Below, piece by piece: positions 46,934 through 55,597 of a DNA stretch of 64,000 nucleotides. The position numbers were made by a program, and so were the translations under genes. Within the stretch, counting starts at the first letter, position 1. The number at the start of each line of letters is the position of its first letter. The DNA is taken from assembly GCF_018283675.1 (NCBI RefSeq), contig NZ_JAGVRK010000001.1:1984001-2048000 (forward strand). The letters run 5' to 3'. The notes under the pieces were generated by a model, which did no database searches, was not told the DNA's origin, and worked only from the letters and a program-made list of their open reading frames with translations. Origin of the DNA: Metabacillus flavus (GTDB taxonomy: Bacteria > Bacillota > Bacilli > Bacillales > Bacillaceae).

Positions 46934-48718
46934 TTAAAATCCTTTTAACCCTTTCTTTACCGGTAACATCAGATGGCTCTTAGACAAATCCACTTCAATC
47001 CTCGTGCCTGCTCTTGGTCTGATTGTATAATTATAATCACTTGAAAGAAGGACAATGCCAAGCCTGTGCCCCTTTTCGAATACATAATCATCCGGCTGCA
47101 TGCTCCAGCTGAATGAATAGGATTTTCCAGGAGTGAGTGATTGGGATCTTAAAGAGGATTGAACGTTCTGCGGATCCATCCACCCCCTTGTTACGATATT
47201 TGCCTGATTGTCAGGTCCATAGTCCACGAGCAGCGCAGTGAGATTCGCTGCAGGCTTACTTAGTGATGCTTGAACCGTAACCTTCGGTGTACCGCTGATC
47301 CGCAGCGGTTTATTGAGCTCCCCCGTCATAAAGGCAAGCCGGTTTTCATTTTTTTCAATTGGATTTTTGGCAAGTTCTTCGGCTTTTTTCATCGCATCAT
47401 CCAAAATAGTTTGAACGGAGTCATTGTTTTTTGATGTCTGTAATCCAATCAATCCAGCACCTTCAGCTTGTTCTGAAAAATAGAGTTTCGTATCTGAGGT
47501 GTTTTTAGCAGGCCATTTGGATTCGGTATGCCAGCTCTTGTCCTCACGCTGAATATCAACCATTGGCTGTTTCATGACATCATTTTTCACATCATAAAGC
47601 CAATAATCAAACCATTTGTTAAGCGTTGTAAGCCACTCATCTCTTCTAAAGGAATAAGGACTTGCATGACCTCCCTGATGGAGCCATAGCTTTCTCGGAA
47701 CATGATAAGTACCGAGTGCTTCCCACCATTGGGCAAACTGCTTCGTTTTCACGTTCCAGTCATTTAATCCATGCACGACCAGTACACTCGCTCTCACGTT
47801 GTGTGCTTTGCCTGCATAATCACGCGCTTTCCAAAACGCATTATAATCTCCTGTTTTCCGGTCCTGTCCTTCTGTAAGCTCTTCAATTACAGGACGGCAA
47901 ACCTCTGGATTCTCTCTTGTCAAAATGGCCTCTGCCATATTGTCTGTATCTTCACCCTGATAGCCGCCTGGTGCGGTTACAGCTCCATTGCTGCGGTAAT
48001 AATCATACCAGCTGGAAATCGCTGCAACAGGAACAATCGTTTTAAGTCCTTTATCACCGGTTGCAGCCACTGCATTTGGAAGGGTTCCATTGTAGGAAAC
48101 CCCTGTCATTCCGACTTTACCCGTGGTCCAACCGGCATCAATTTTATTCCCTTTGGAGTCAAAAGCATCTGCGGTTCCATTCAGCCAGTCAATGACCGCC
48201 TTGGTGCCAAGAATCTCCCGGTAATCCCCAGTTGAAGGGCAGCCTGTAGACTGGCCTGTCCCAATGCTTTCCGCCAAGATGACCGCATATCCTCTTGGAA
48301 CAAAATAATTGTCATAATAGCCCGGAAAATCAGCAGCTTTTGGTGCTTGCAAATTTGAAATCATGCCGCTTTTTTTCACGGCATTCAGCTCATGGTCCAC
48401 GTCATAGACAGGTACATCGTTCAAGCCTGCCCGGTAAGGGCTTATCTCATAAATAACCGGTACCTTCAGTCCTTTTTCTGTTTCCTTAGGACGGATAATA
48501 TCAGCATGGACTCTGTCCCTTTTTCCATCTTTGTCACTGTCAAGCGGAACCTCGACGAAAACAGTTTCCGGAATGGCTTCTTCCAGAGAATAAACCGGCT
48601 GAGTCATCCCATCCTTCACCAAAATATTTTGAATACCTTCGTTGCCAGGCGGGCTAGCACCCATTAGCATAGAAACAGATAATACAGAACAGCCAAGAAT
48701 ACTAATTTGTTTTTTCAA
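46934..48718 (-). CDS. Secreted Xaa-Pro dipeptidyl-peptidase (S15/CocE family)
   Basis: A 594-residue serine peptidase with a signal peptide (residues ~1-21). The alpha/beta-hydrolase triad is visible: Ser208 in GVSYNG, Asp in VHGLNDWNVKTKQ and His in HQGGHASPY. A C-terminal jelly-roll domain ends ...RAGTRIEVDLSKSHLMLPVKKG. It would remove X-Pro dipeptides from peptides outside the cell. It is monocistronic. Other S15 members hydrolyse esters, so the substrate is inferred. About 180 bp separate it from the convergent-side methyltransferase gene, with nothing notable in between. Confidence 0.86.
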   Translation of the reverse strand: MKKQISILGCSVLSVSMLMGASPPGNEGIQNILVKDGMTQPVYSLEEAIPETVFVEVPLDSDKDGKRDRVHADIIRPKETEKGLKVPVIYEISPYRAGLNDVPVYDVDHELNAVKKSGMISNLQAPKAADFPGYYDNYFVPRGYAVILAESIGTGQSTGCPSTGDYREILGTKAVIDWLNGTADAFDSKGNKIDAGWTTGKVGMTGVSYNGTLPNAVAATGDKGLKTIVPVAAISSWYDYYRSNGAVTAPGGYQGEDTDNMAEAILTRENPEVCRPVIEELTEGQDRKTGDYNAFWKARDYAGKAHNVRASVLVVHGLNDWNVKTKQFAQWWEALGTYHVPRKLWLHQGGHASPYSFRRDEWLTTLNKWFDYWLYDVKNDVMKQPMVDIQREDKSWHTESKWPAKNTSDTKLYFSEQAEGAGLIGLQTSKNNDSVQTILDDAMKKAEELAKNPIEKNENRLAFMTGELNKPLRISGTPKVTVQASLSKPAANLTALLVDYGPDNQANIVTRGWMDPQNVQSSLRSQSLTPGKSYSFSWSMQPDDYVFEKGHRLGIVLLSSDYNYTIRPRAGTRIEVDLSKSHLMLPVKKGLKGF

Positions 48719-48898
48719 CCCCTCATCTCTCCCTCCTATTTCTACCAGCGGCTATTATTCTACTAAACCGGCATTGAAAAATTTGTAGGATTTTGAAGAT
48801 ACAGGAGGAGTCAGAACTAAAGTCGCAGAGCATTTATTTAATTTCATTCTATTGGACTAAATCACAAAAAAAAACAGCTGCATATTTTGCAACTGTTT

Positions 48899-49843
48899 CT
48901 ATCTGCAAACAAGAATCTCTCTGGAAAACCGGCTCTTCACCGCCAGACCGCGATCCTCAATCTCTAAACCTGCTTCTTTTAAATAATGATCAATCGGATC
49001 AATCGTAACAAACACACATTTATCTGCAATCCGCTTCGCATTCTTAATGATCGAAATCTGTTCTTCAACTGTAATGTGAGTATATAAATTATAAGGCAAG
49101 TCGATTATCGCAACATCATAGTAGCCTGCAGCCTCTTCAATCGGACCGATGTTTACATCTGCTTCAAATCCGAAGTGGGCAATATTTTCTCGGGCACCCG
49201 TAACAGCGAGGGGATTGATGTCCCTGCCGGTAATCTGCACTCCCATTGATAGAGCTTCCACCAGAACATTCCCGATTCCGCAGCATGGATCAATAACAGA
49301 GACACCTTCAGGATCAGGGACCGCAATATTTACAAGAGCTCTTGCAACTCTCGTACTTAAAGCGGTAGAGTATTGACGGGGCTTTTTTAAATGTTTCAGC
49401 CACATAGCTTCACTCCGCTCATACGTTCCAAAATACCACCGGTCTCCAATAGCAGCAAGTCCGTATGTATGATCGGGCTGGCGTACATCCGCCTCGGCAT
49501 CAATACTGTGACCGAGATCATACTCAATATTTCTTCGTTTCTCGTATTCAATCGGCTTGCCGCCGGTGAGCAGGCTCTGCTTCACACATATAATCTTAAA
49601 TGTGTCTTCACCAAGCTTGATGGACTGAATTTGTTCTTTTATTTCTTCGAGCGATTTCCCCTCGTATAAAACATCAATCTTTTCCCTGATAAAAGGACTT
49701 CTGCCTATCGAAATATTTCGATTGCTTTTGAATAAGTGTCCTGGAACTTCACCGCCGAAAAGCGATCTCAATTCCAGCATGCACAGCGATTCTTCTTCAC
49801 GGCTGTATGTATAGGTGTAGACATAGCTTTCAGTTGTTTCCAA
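48899..49843 (-). CDS. TRM11-like SAM-dependent RNA methyltransferase
   Basis: A 314-residue methyltransferase. Motif I is VIDPCCGIGNVLVEA near residues 183-197, and the catalytic motif IV is IIDLPYN (a D/N-PPY variant), the pattern of N2-guanine RNA methyltransferases. The N-terminal ~150 residues (YVYTYTYSREEESLCMLELRSLF) form a THUMP-like or ferredoxin-like region as in TRM11 proteins. The target RNA is unknown. It is followed upstream by the DUF1292 and GIY-YIG genes on the same strand, with gaps of 52 and 27 bp. Confidence 0.75.
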   Translation of the reverse strand: METTESYVYTYTYSREEESLCMLELRSLFGGEVPGHLFKSNRNISIGRSPFIREKIDVLYEGKSLEEIKEQIQSIKLGEDTFKIICVKQSLLTGGKPIEYEKRRNIEYDLGHSIDAEADVRQPDHTYGLAAIGDRWYFGTYERSEAMWLKHLKKPRQYSTALSTRVARALVNIAVPDPEGVSVIDPCCGIGNVLVEALSMGVQITGRDINPLAVTGARENIAHFGFEADVNIGPIEEAAGYYDVAIIDLPYNLYTHITVEEQISIIKNAKRIADKCVFVTIDPIDHYLKEAGLEIEDRGLAVKSRFSREILVCR

Positions 49844-49895
49844 TGCATCTCATCCTTTAATTGATAAAAGAGGGGTTGCCCCCTCTTTTAAGATG

Positions 49896-50156
49896 TTATC
49901 CTATTTGGCTTTCAAACGCAGATGTTACTTCTTCGAATTCCTCATCGTTTTCGATTTCAGACAGTTCCCCATCTTCTTCCACTCTTAAAAAGAACAATTC
50001 GATTTCCTCAGTCGTTTCTTTTTCAATTTCTTCGGAAAAACTGACTGCTGCGTATTGTTTGCCTTCAATTTCAGCTGTTGCAAGAACCTCAAGCTCCTGA
50101 TCCTGCCCGTTTTCATCTTCCATCAGCAAAACATCTCCAACTTCAATCTTATCCAT
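49896..50156 (-). CDS. DUF1292 family protein
   Basis: An 86-residue acidic protein of the DUF1292 (YrzB-like) family. The core VGDVLLMEDENGQDQELEVLATAEIEGKQYAAVSF forms a small beta-rich fold, and the C-terminal half is rich in glutamate. The ATG is preceded by AGGAGGAAAACC, a strong ribosome site. Function is unknown across the Firmicutes. Confidence 0.82.
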   Translation of the reverse strand: MDKIEVGDVLLMEDENGQDQELEVLATAEIEGKQYAAVSFSEEIEKETTEEIELFFLRVEEDGELSEIENDEEFEEVTSAFESQIG

Positions 50157-50183
50157 GGGTTTTCCTCCTCAATTGATTCGATC

Positions 50184-50558
50184 TTAATTAAAGAAAACCT
50201 TATCTACGTTGTATTTTGCCTTCTCTTTGTTGATGGCATACGTCTCATAGATTTCCCGCTCAACCGGATCCTCTACATAGCAAATGGCAATTTCAGCAAT
50301 TTCATCGCGGTGATCTTTGACAGCTGAAACATTGTCTTCAAAATGTTTTTTGATGCGCAGTCTTAGCTTTCTTGCCTTTCCGACGAATAGCAATTCATCA
50401 TTCAGGTTGTAAAACATAAAAACTCCGCCCTTGTCCCTTGGAATTTTCAAATAGTCGGTAAACCCGTATTTGCTGATAATGTCTATTTCTCCGGGCTGTC
50501 CTTTTTGATCATTTTTTCTTAACACCAAATCTGGTGATGGCATACTGATTTTTATCAT
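50184..50558 (-). CDS. GIY-YIG nuclease family protein
   Basis: A 124-residue protein. The segment GGVFMFYNLNDELLFVGKARKLRLRIKKHF (residues ~44-73) is a diverged GIY-YIG core like the UvrC N-terminal domain, with the conserved arginine and KARKLRLR helix. The catalytic glutamate may be in EDPVEREIYETYAI. The first motif is VFMFYN instead of the usual GIYxFxN, so activity is uncertain. It probably acts on DNA ends or branched DNA, but nothing in the context shows this. It is the upstream gene of the DUF1292/methyltransferase group. Confidence 0.78.
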   Translation of the reverse strand: MIKISMPSPDLVLRKNDQKGQPGEIDIISKYGFTDYLKIPRDKGGVFMFYNLNDELLFVGKARKLRLRIKKHFEDNVSAVKDHRDEIAEIAICYVEDPVEREIYETYAINKEKAKYNVDKVFFN

Positions 50559-50946
50559 CGTAACTCACTTCCTGCTTCTGTTGAATAGTTTGTTTCTTTA
50601 ACTTTTGTATTATCTCATAACATCCGTTACTTATCCACTCCTTCCCCATCTAGCCGTAATGGAGCCGAATGGTCAGAATCTGCATGAAAAAAAGTCTGTC
50701 AAAACAGACTTTTTTTACTGTGGATAAAATTCTATAGAAAGCTGTGGCAGTTTTTTTATATTGGCTTTGTTAATGTTTTATCAAAAAGATGATTATAACA
50801 CTTATTTATTTCATTAATTCCAATACGAAAACAGACATGTATAAAAATAGTAAGATGATAAATACTACTCTTGGTGCTTACAATTCGGAACGAACGAGGT
50901 AAGTTCTCTAAATGCTTATGATTATGCAGGATAAGGAGGATTTAAA
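50559..50946. other. Intergenic stretch of about 390 bp with an orphan terminator
   Basis: No gene was found. A strong hairpin lies at 50688-50717, far from any stop codon on either strand. The right part is AT-rich and should hold the promoter of the fasciclin gene, but I could not fix clear boxes. A small unrecognised transcript ending at the hairpin is possible. Confidence 0.45.
50688..50717. terminator. Orphan hairpin terminator
   Basis: A perfect 13-bp stem (AAAAAAAGTCTGT/ACAGACTTTTTTT) with a 4-nt loop and T/A runs on both strands. Confidence 0.75.
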
Positions 50947-51441
50947 ATGAAAAAGAAGATAGTTATTGGTTTTTTTCTGATTTTCATGATGGCCCTTTCA
51001 TTTTCACGTGGCATTTTAGCGGCAGAGATTACAGAAGGTAACAAGGATATTGTTGAAACAGCAGCAGAAGCAGGAGAATTTAAAATACTTGCTGCTGCAC
51101 TTGAAAAAGCAGGATTAGCTGAAACACTAAAAGGTGCTGGCCCGTATACTGTATTCGCACCTACAGATCAGGCGTTTGAAAAACTGCTGCAGGATTTAGG
51201 CATTACAGCAGAAGAGTTATTGAACAGAAAAGACTTAAAGAACATTCTGCTTTACCATGTCGTTCCAGGAAAAGTATTGTCGAGTGATCTCAAAAATGGG
51301 ATGAAGGTGAAAACCCTTGCTGGTAAAGAAGTAATGATTTCGCTTGATCCCGTGAAGGTGAATAATGCTACTGTGGTAAAACCGGATATAGAGGCTTCAA
51401 ATGGGGTCATTCACGTAATCGATACTGTGTTATTGCCATAA
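50947..51441 (+). CDS. Secreted fasciclin (FAS1) domain protein
   Basis: A 164-residue exported protein: a signal peptide (MKKKIVIGFFLIFMMALSFSRG, cleaved near residue 25) and one FAS1 domain. The two FAS1 motifs are seen as GPYTVFAPTDQAFEKL (H1) and SNGVIHVIDTVLLP (H2). FAS1 domains mediate adhesion or protein interaction outside the cell. The ATG follows AAGGAGGA. It is monocistronic and ends in a terminator. Confidence 0.88.
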   Translation: MKKKIVIGFFLIFMMALSFSRGILAAEITEGNKDIVETAAEAGEFKILAAALEKAGLAETLKGAGPYTVFAPTDQAFEKLLQDLGITAEELLNRKDLKNILLYHVVPGKVLSSDLKNGMKVKTLAGKEVMISLDPVKVNNATVVKPDIEASNGVIHVIDTVLLP

Positions 51442-51492
51442 GGACTCCCTCTGGTCCGGGAAATGACTAGGATGTGAGAGTGCATTTTACTA

Positions 51493-51529
51493 AAGGGCAT
51501 TTTTTCTTAAAGAAAAAATGCTCTTTTTG
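51493..51529 (+). terminator. Terminator of the fasciclin gene
   Basis: GGGCATTTTTTCTT pairs with AAGAAAAAATGCTC and is followed by five T. Confidence 0.8.
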
Positions 51530-51550
51530 TTATGCCTGTTATTTGCCTGT

Positions 51551-51640
51551 TCATTCCGCTTCTGCCGCTCGCAATAAGGCGCTTTCCGCAGAAGAGGCTC
51601 ACCGCCCAGCCCGCGGAAAGGAGCTTTAACAACTGATTTT
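51551..51640. repeat. Degenerate copy of the GC-rich Bacillaceae intergenic repeat
   Basis: The stretch with GCTTTCCGCAGAAG and GAGGCTCACCGCCCAGCC, ending CGCGGAAAGGAGC, matches the core of the element at 19546-19729 but has lost its terminal inverted repeats. It lies just beyond the modB stop. Confidence 0.6.
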
Positions 51641-51653
51641 CTTGACAGCCCCT

Positions 51654-52319
51654 TTAGCGGATTCTGCTTCTATGGATAGAGACAGCGGTCAGCATAATAA
51701 AGGATATCCCTATAATAGACAGCACCCACATCCATGCAAGGCCCATATCCCCTGAATCAATCGCCATGTATATTGCAGTTGGCACGGTTTGTGTCTTTCC
51801 AGGTATATTTCCTGCAAACATTAACGTTGCCCCAAATTCGCCTAATGCTCTTGCGAAACTTAATAGTAAGCCTGTCACGATTGAACCGGCTGCCAAAGGA
51901 AGAGAAATATGCAAAAGCACCCTTCCTTGATTGGCACCATCCACTTTTGCCGCATCTTCAATATCCGGATCTATCGATTCCAGTCCTGTTTTAGCAGATT
52001 GATACATAAGCGGAAATGACACGACCGCGGAAGCAATCACTCCCGCCCACCATGTAAACATGATGGGCGACCCGAATAAGGAAATAATTCCTTGGCCGAT
52101 CGGACTCCTGTTCCCAAAAATTACAATTAACAGAAAACCTACGACAGATGGCGGAAGCACCAGCGGAAGCAAAAGGATGGTTTCGATAAAAACTTTCCCT
52201 CTGAATGATTTCCTTCCCATAATTACGGCGGAAAAAATTCCTGTACACGCTACAATTATGGTTGAGATAACGGCTATTTCAATTGAAAGGACGATCGGTT
52301 CCCAAAATGAACTGCCCAT
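51654..52319 (-). CDS. modB: Molybdate ABC transporter permease
   Basis: A 221-residue permease with five to six helices. The cytoplasmic coupling loop AKVDGANQGRVLLHISLPLAAG (EAA-type) and the following LLLSFARALGEFGATLMFAGN are typical of ModB. It begins 2 bp after modA. No modC ATPase gene follows; downstream is only a degenerate repeat and then the convergent fasciclin gene, so the ATPase must come from elsewhere, as with the B. subtilis yvgLM pair. Confidence 0.9.
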   Translation of the reverse strand: MGSSFWEPIVLSIEIAVISTIIVACTGIFSAVIMGRKSFRGKVFIETILLLPLVLPPSVVGFLLIVIFGNRSPIGQGIISLFGSPIMFTWWAGVIASAVVSFPLMYQSAKTGLESIDPDIEDAAKVDGANQGRVLLHISLPLAAGSIVTGLLLSFARALGEFGATLMFAGNIPGKTQTVPTAIYMAIDSGDMGLAWMWVLSIIGISFIMLTAVSIHRSRIR

Positions 52320-52321
52320 TA

Positions 52322-53089
52322 CTATTGGTCAGCCTTTGAAAATCCGTATTTTTCATAGGTTTTCATTGCTTCCTTGCTAATCAGATAGGTATAAAGCTTC
52401 TCCGCTTCCTTTGGATGAGGGGTCTTTTTAATAATTCCAAGCGGATAAATGATTGCGGAATGCGATCCCTCAGGCGGAATAGCCGCGATTTTAATCTGTT
52501 TTGAAGCAGAAGCATCGGTTTGATAAACGATCCCCGCCTCAGCATTTCCGGTTTCGACATAATTCAATACCTGTCTCACGTCTCTACCATAAACGATTTG
52601 CTTTGTCAGTTTATCCCAAAGACCTAGGGTTGTTAAAGTTTCCTTCGCATAATGTCCGGCAGGTACAGATTCTGGTGTTCCAATGGAGAAAGTCCCTTTT
52701 AAGCGATTAAGCTCTTCAAATGATTTGATTTTGGAATCCTTGCCTGTAATCAGGACAATTTCGTTTCCGATCAAATCCAAGGCGTGTTTCTCATCAATTT
52801 CCCCTTCCTCTTTCAGCAAATCGAACTTATCTTCAGCTGCAGAAAAGAACAAGTCGGCAGGGGCGCCCTGAGAGATCTGCTGCTGAAGGGTTCCGGATGC
52901 ACCATAATTAAAAGAAAGCTCAATAGTTGGATGCTGCTTATTGAAATCCTTTTGGATCTCAGTCAAGACATCCTTTAAACTGGCTGCCGCAGAAACTGTC
53001 AATTCTGTTTTGTCTTTTTCGTTTGAAGAAGAGCATCCGCTTACTGCAAGCATTGCAACCATCGCTGCTATCAGGATGGATTTTCTCAT
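52322..53089 (-). CDS. modA: Molybdate-binding lipoprotein
   Basis: A 255-residue periplasmic-type binding protein anchored by lipid at Cys19 (MLAVSGC lipobox). The mature part starts LTVSAAASLKDVLTEI, the ModA molybdate-binding loop, and has FNYGASGTLQQQISQGAPADLF and the GRDVRQVLNYVETGNAEAGIVY segment. It captures molybdate or tungstate outside the membrane and hands it to ModB. It lies 29 bp downstream of moaD in the cofactor operon. Confidence 0.92.
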   Translation of the reverse strand: MRKSILIAAMVAMLAVSGCSSSNEKDKTELTVSAAASLKDVLTEIQKDFNKQHPTIELSFNYGASGTLQQQISQGAPADLFFSAAEDKFDLLKEEGEIDEKHALDLIGNEIVLITGKDSKIKSFEELNRLKGTFSIGTPESVPAGHYAKETLTTLGLWDKLTKQIVYGRDVRQVLNYVETGNAEAGIVYQTDASASKQIKIAAIPPEGSHSAIIYPLGIIKKTPHPKEAEKLYTYLISKEAMKTYEKYGFSKADQ

Positions 53090-53118
53090 ATGTATTCACC
53101 CTTACCGTTCATCTAAAG

Positions 53119-53352
53119 TCAGCCTCCGCTAACAGGCGGAATAAAAGCGACTGTGTCCCCTGTTTTAACCATCTCTTCATCTGTAACGAAACTTTCATTA
53201 ATTGCCGCCATGGCATGCTGGAAAGAGGAGCCTGGATACTCGGATTCCAGCAATTCCTTCAGGTCCCTTACTGTAACATTCGATTTCTCCACTTTAATTT
53301 GTTCCTTGCCAATGCTTTCTCTATTGGCTGCAAACAGTAAAACAGTAATCAT
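53119..53352 (-). CDS. moaD: Molybdopterin synthase sulfur-carrier subunit
   Basis: A 77-residue ubiquitin-like sulfur carrier ending in the required Gly-Gly (FIPPVSGG), which is thiocarboxylated by MoeB and a sulfurtransferase. The beta-grasp fold is seen in VLLFAANRESIGKEQI at the start and VRDLKELLE. Its ATG overlaps the moaE stop by a few bases. It works with MoaE in molybdopterin synthase. Confidence 0.92.
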   Translation of the reverse strand: MITVLLFAANRESIGKEQIKVEKSNVTVRDLKELLESEYPGSSFQHAMAAINESFVTDEEMVKTGDTVAFIPPVSGG

Positions 53353-53822
53353 TTATCCATTCCTCCCTTCAGCGGCTTTCCATCTGGATATGCCTGCGTT
53401 TCAAGCTGGTCTCCTACCCACATCGTTCCATCTTCCCAGAATTCTTTCTTCCAAATCGGCACAATCTGCTTAATCCGCTCAATGGCATATTCATTTGCCT
53501 CGTATGCCGCTTTTCTATGAGCTGAAGATACTGCAATCACCACCGCAATATCTGATATTTCAAGACGCCCGATCCGGTGAGTAATCGCCATTTTAGCATC
53601 CGGCCATTTTTGAATCACTTCCTCCCCAATTTGCGAGAGCATTTTGACAGCCATCGGTTCGTATGCCTGATACTCCAGATAGAGCGTTTTCTTCCCATTT
53701 GTTAGCTCTCGGACCGTCCCAATAAAGGTCGTGATTGCTCCCGCTTCTCTTCTCGTGACCATTTGAATCAATTTCTCTGTTCGGATCGGTTCGTCAGTTA
53801 TACTAAATAATGTCTCTTTCAT
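53349..53822 (-). CDS. moaE: Molybdopterin synthase catalytic subunit
   Basis: A 157-residue catalytic subunit that adds two sulfurs to precursor Z. Conserved segments are GAITTFIGTVRELTNGKKTLYLEYQAYEPMA, ITHRIGRLEISDIAVVIAVSSAHRKAAYEA and VPIWKKEFWEDGTMWVGD, which holds the catalytic lysines. It overlaps mobB upstream by 20 bp and moaD downstream by 4 bp. Confidence 0.93.
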   Translation of the reverse strand: MKETLFSITDEPIRTEKLIQMVTRREAGAITTFIGTVRELTNGKKTLYLEYQAYEPMAVKMLSQIGEEVIQKWPDAKMAITHRIGRLEISDIAVVIAVSSAHRKAAYEANEYAIERIKQIVPIWKKEFWEDGTMWVGDQLETQAYPDGKPLKGGMDK

Positions 53823-54339
53823 TTTGGTTTGTCACTTCTTTCATTAAGAAATCTAAATACAGATCCTCTTCTTCTATGTAAAAATGATTCATTCCCGGGA
53901 AATGGTTTTTGTGAACACAGCTGCTTGATATTACACAAACGATGGCTTGAAGCTCATGAACCAGCGGTAAATCCTCCTCTTTACTGATCAGCAAAACCTT
54001 TGGAAAGGGCTCTTTCTTATAGCCTTCAATGAATAATACATCCAGATCAAAATAAGAATAAAGCTCAATCAATCTATGAAGCTGATCATTTCCCAGTCTA
54101 GCTGAAAGCTGAACAGTTCCTTCACCCTCGGCACCTGATACAATGGCACCTGCTTTAAAATGATCGGTGCTGTCTTTTACTGGAAGATCAGGAGTGCCGC
54201 CGTGTCCATGATGCTTAAGCGAACCTGCTGCAAGCCCCTGTTCTGCTGCACGGGCTATCAGCTTTTTCATTAATGTCGTTTTCCCGCTGTTTTGATAGCC
54301 TGTTATCTGTAGGATGGCACAATGTTTTCCCATGGCCAT
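53803..54339 (-). CDS. mobB: Molybdopterin-guanine dinucleotide biosynthesis adapter MobB
   Basis: A 178-residue P-loop GTPase. Walker A is GYQNSGKTT at residues 14-22. LDVLFIEGYKKEPFPKVLLI is the MobB hallmark. It is thought to assist MobA in making the guanine dinucleotide form of the cofactor, which formate dehydrogenases use. No mobA lies in this window. It overlaps moeA by 37 bp and moaE by 20 bp. Confidence 0.9.
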   Translation of the reverse strand: MAMGKHCAILQITGYQNSGKTTLMKKLIARAAEQGLAAGSLKHHGHGGTPDLPVKDSTDHFKAGAIVSGAEGEGTVQLSARLGNDQLHRLIELYSYFDLDVLFIEGYKKEPFPKVLLISKEEDLPLVHELQAIVCVISSSCVHKNHFPGMNHFYIEEEDLYLDFLMKEVTNQNERDII

Positions 54340-55589
54340 TCACTCCCCGACACATCATTTAATAAAAGAGCATCCACGAGCATGCCCTTTTCATAGCCTC
54401 TCGTTCCCCCCGGAAGTAAAATAAACACATCTGCATCAGCTAGAGAGGAAACCGCGCTGGATTTGTTGAATCCGGATGGTGTGACAGAAATCCGTCCATC
54501 CTCTTCAAAGCCTATGCGCGCGCGTACAAAGCGCATAAATGGATTCGCTTTTTTGAAATCGGCTCCTAAAACCGCTTTTACTTTCTTTAGGTGGGGCAGC
54601 TCATTTCCCTGCTCTTTTCTTATGACTGGGCGGACAAAAAGCTCAAATCCCACATAGCATGCGGAAGGATTGCCCGAAAGACCAAAAAGGAGCTTACCAT
54701 TGACCTCCGCTACTGTTGTTACACTGCCTGGCCTCATGGCGACTTTGTTAAAAAGAACAGAGGCGTTAAGTTTTTCATAGATGGCTGGAAGGTAATCATA
54801 ATCCCCTACCGACACTCCGCCTGTAGTTATTAGTAAATCCACCTGCTTCATTGCTGTTTGGATCGTCCTATAACAGGAATTAAAATTATCTTCAAGCTTT
54901 CCAAAATAAAGAGCTTCTGCGCCAGCCCGTTCAATTTGTGAGAGAATCATATAAGCATTGCTGTTACGGATTTTTCCCGGTTCAAGGGCCTCCTCCACAT
55001 CCAGCAGTTCACTTCCCGTAGCTAGAACGCCAATTACCGGCTTGACGGAAACAGGAACAGAATGGTAACCAAAGGTAGCAAGCAAGGCTGATATCCCGGC
55101 ATTAACCGGAGTTCCTTTTTTGACCAGAACGGTTCCTTCCCGTGTATCCTCACCTTTAAAAGATACATTGTCGCCTTTATTATAGGCCCGGTTCAGTTCA
55201 ATGAACTTCTTTCCCTCTATCGAATGTTCTTTGACTAATTCAAGCATCACGACGGCATCGAATCCTTCAGGTATAGCGGCCCCCGTCATGATTCTGACCG
55301 CTTCGAACGGCTCTGCCGGTTTTGCATGCAGAGAACCTGCACCAATCTCGCCGACAACCTTCAGCATCACGTTTTTTTTGCTGCCGGTATCCTCTGACCT
55401 GATTGCAAAACCATCGTAGGGGGACCGGTCAAAGGCCGGGATATCATGGTCTGCAATCAAATCCTCCGCCAGAAACCGGCCGTATGCCTGTTTGATTGGA
55501 ACCCATTCAATCTTTCCGGTTCCCGCAAACTTCATTACTCTATTTACTGCATCCCCTACAGGAATCGGGGTTCGTTTTTCAATCATCAC
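54303..55589 (-). CDS. moeA: Molybdopterin molybdenumtransferase
   Basis: A 428-residue enzyme that inserts molybdenum into adenylated molybdopterin. Visible domain cores are AFDRSPYDGFAIRSEDT near the N-terminus, VRIMTGAAIPEGFDAVVMLE, VGVLATGSELLD-like sequence (GVLATGSELLDVEE), and LLITTGGVSVGDYDYLPAI in the MoCF-binding domain, followed by FGLSGNPSACYVGFELFV. The gene starts 8 bp after the moeB stop. The length is normal. Confidence 0.94.
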   Translation of the reverse strand: MMIEKRTPIPVGDAVNRVMKFAGTGKIEWVPIKQAYGRFLAEDLIADHDIPAFDRSPYDGFAIRSEDTGSKKNVMLKVVGEIGAGSLHAKPAEPFEAVRIMTGAAIPEGFDAVVMLELVKEHSIEGKKFIELNRAYNKGDNVSFKGEDTREGTVLVKKGTPVNAGISALLATFGYHSVPVSVKPVIGVLATGSELLDVEEALEPGKIRNSNAYMILSQIERAGAEALYFGKLEDNFNSCYRTIQTAMKQVDLLITTGGVSVGDYDYLPAIYEKLNASVLFNKVAMRPGSVTTVAEVNGKLLFGLSGNPSACYVGFELFVRPVIRKEQGNELPHLKKVKAVLGADFKKANPFMRFVRARIGFEEDGRISVTPSGFNKSSAVSSLADADVFILLPGGTRGYEKGMLVDALLLNDVSGSEWPWENIVPSYR

Positions 55590-55597
55590 GGATCCTC

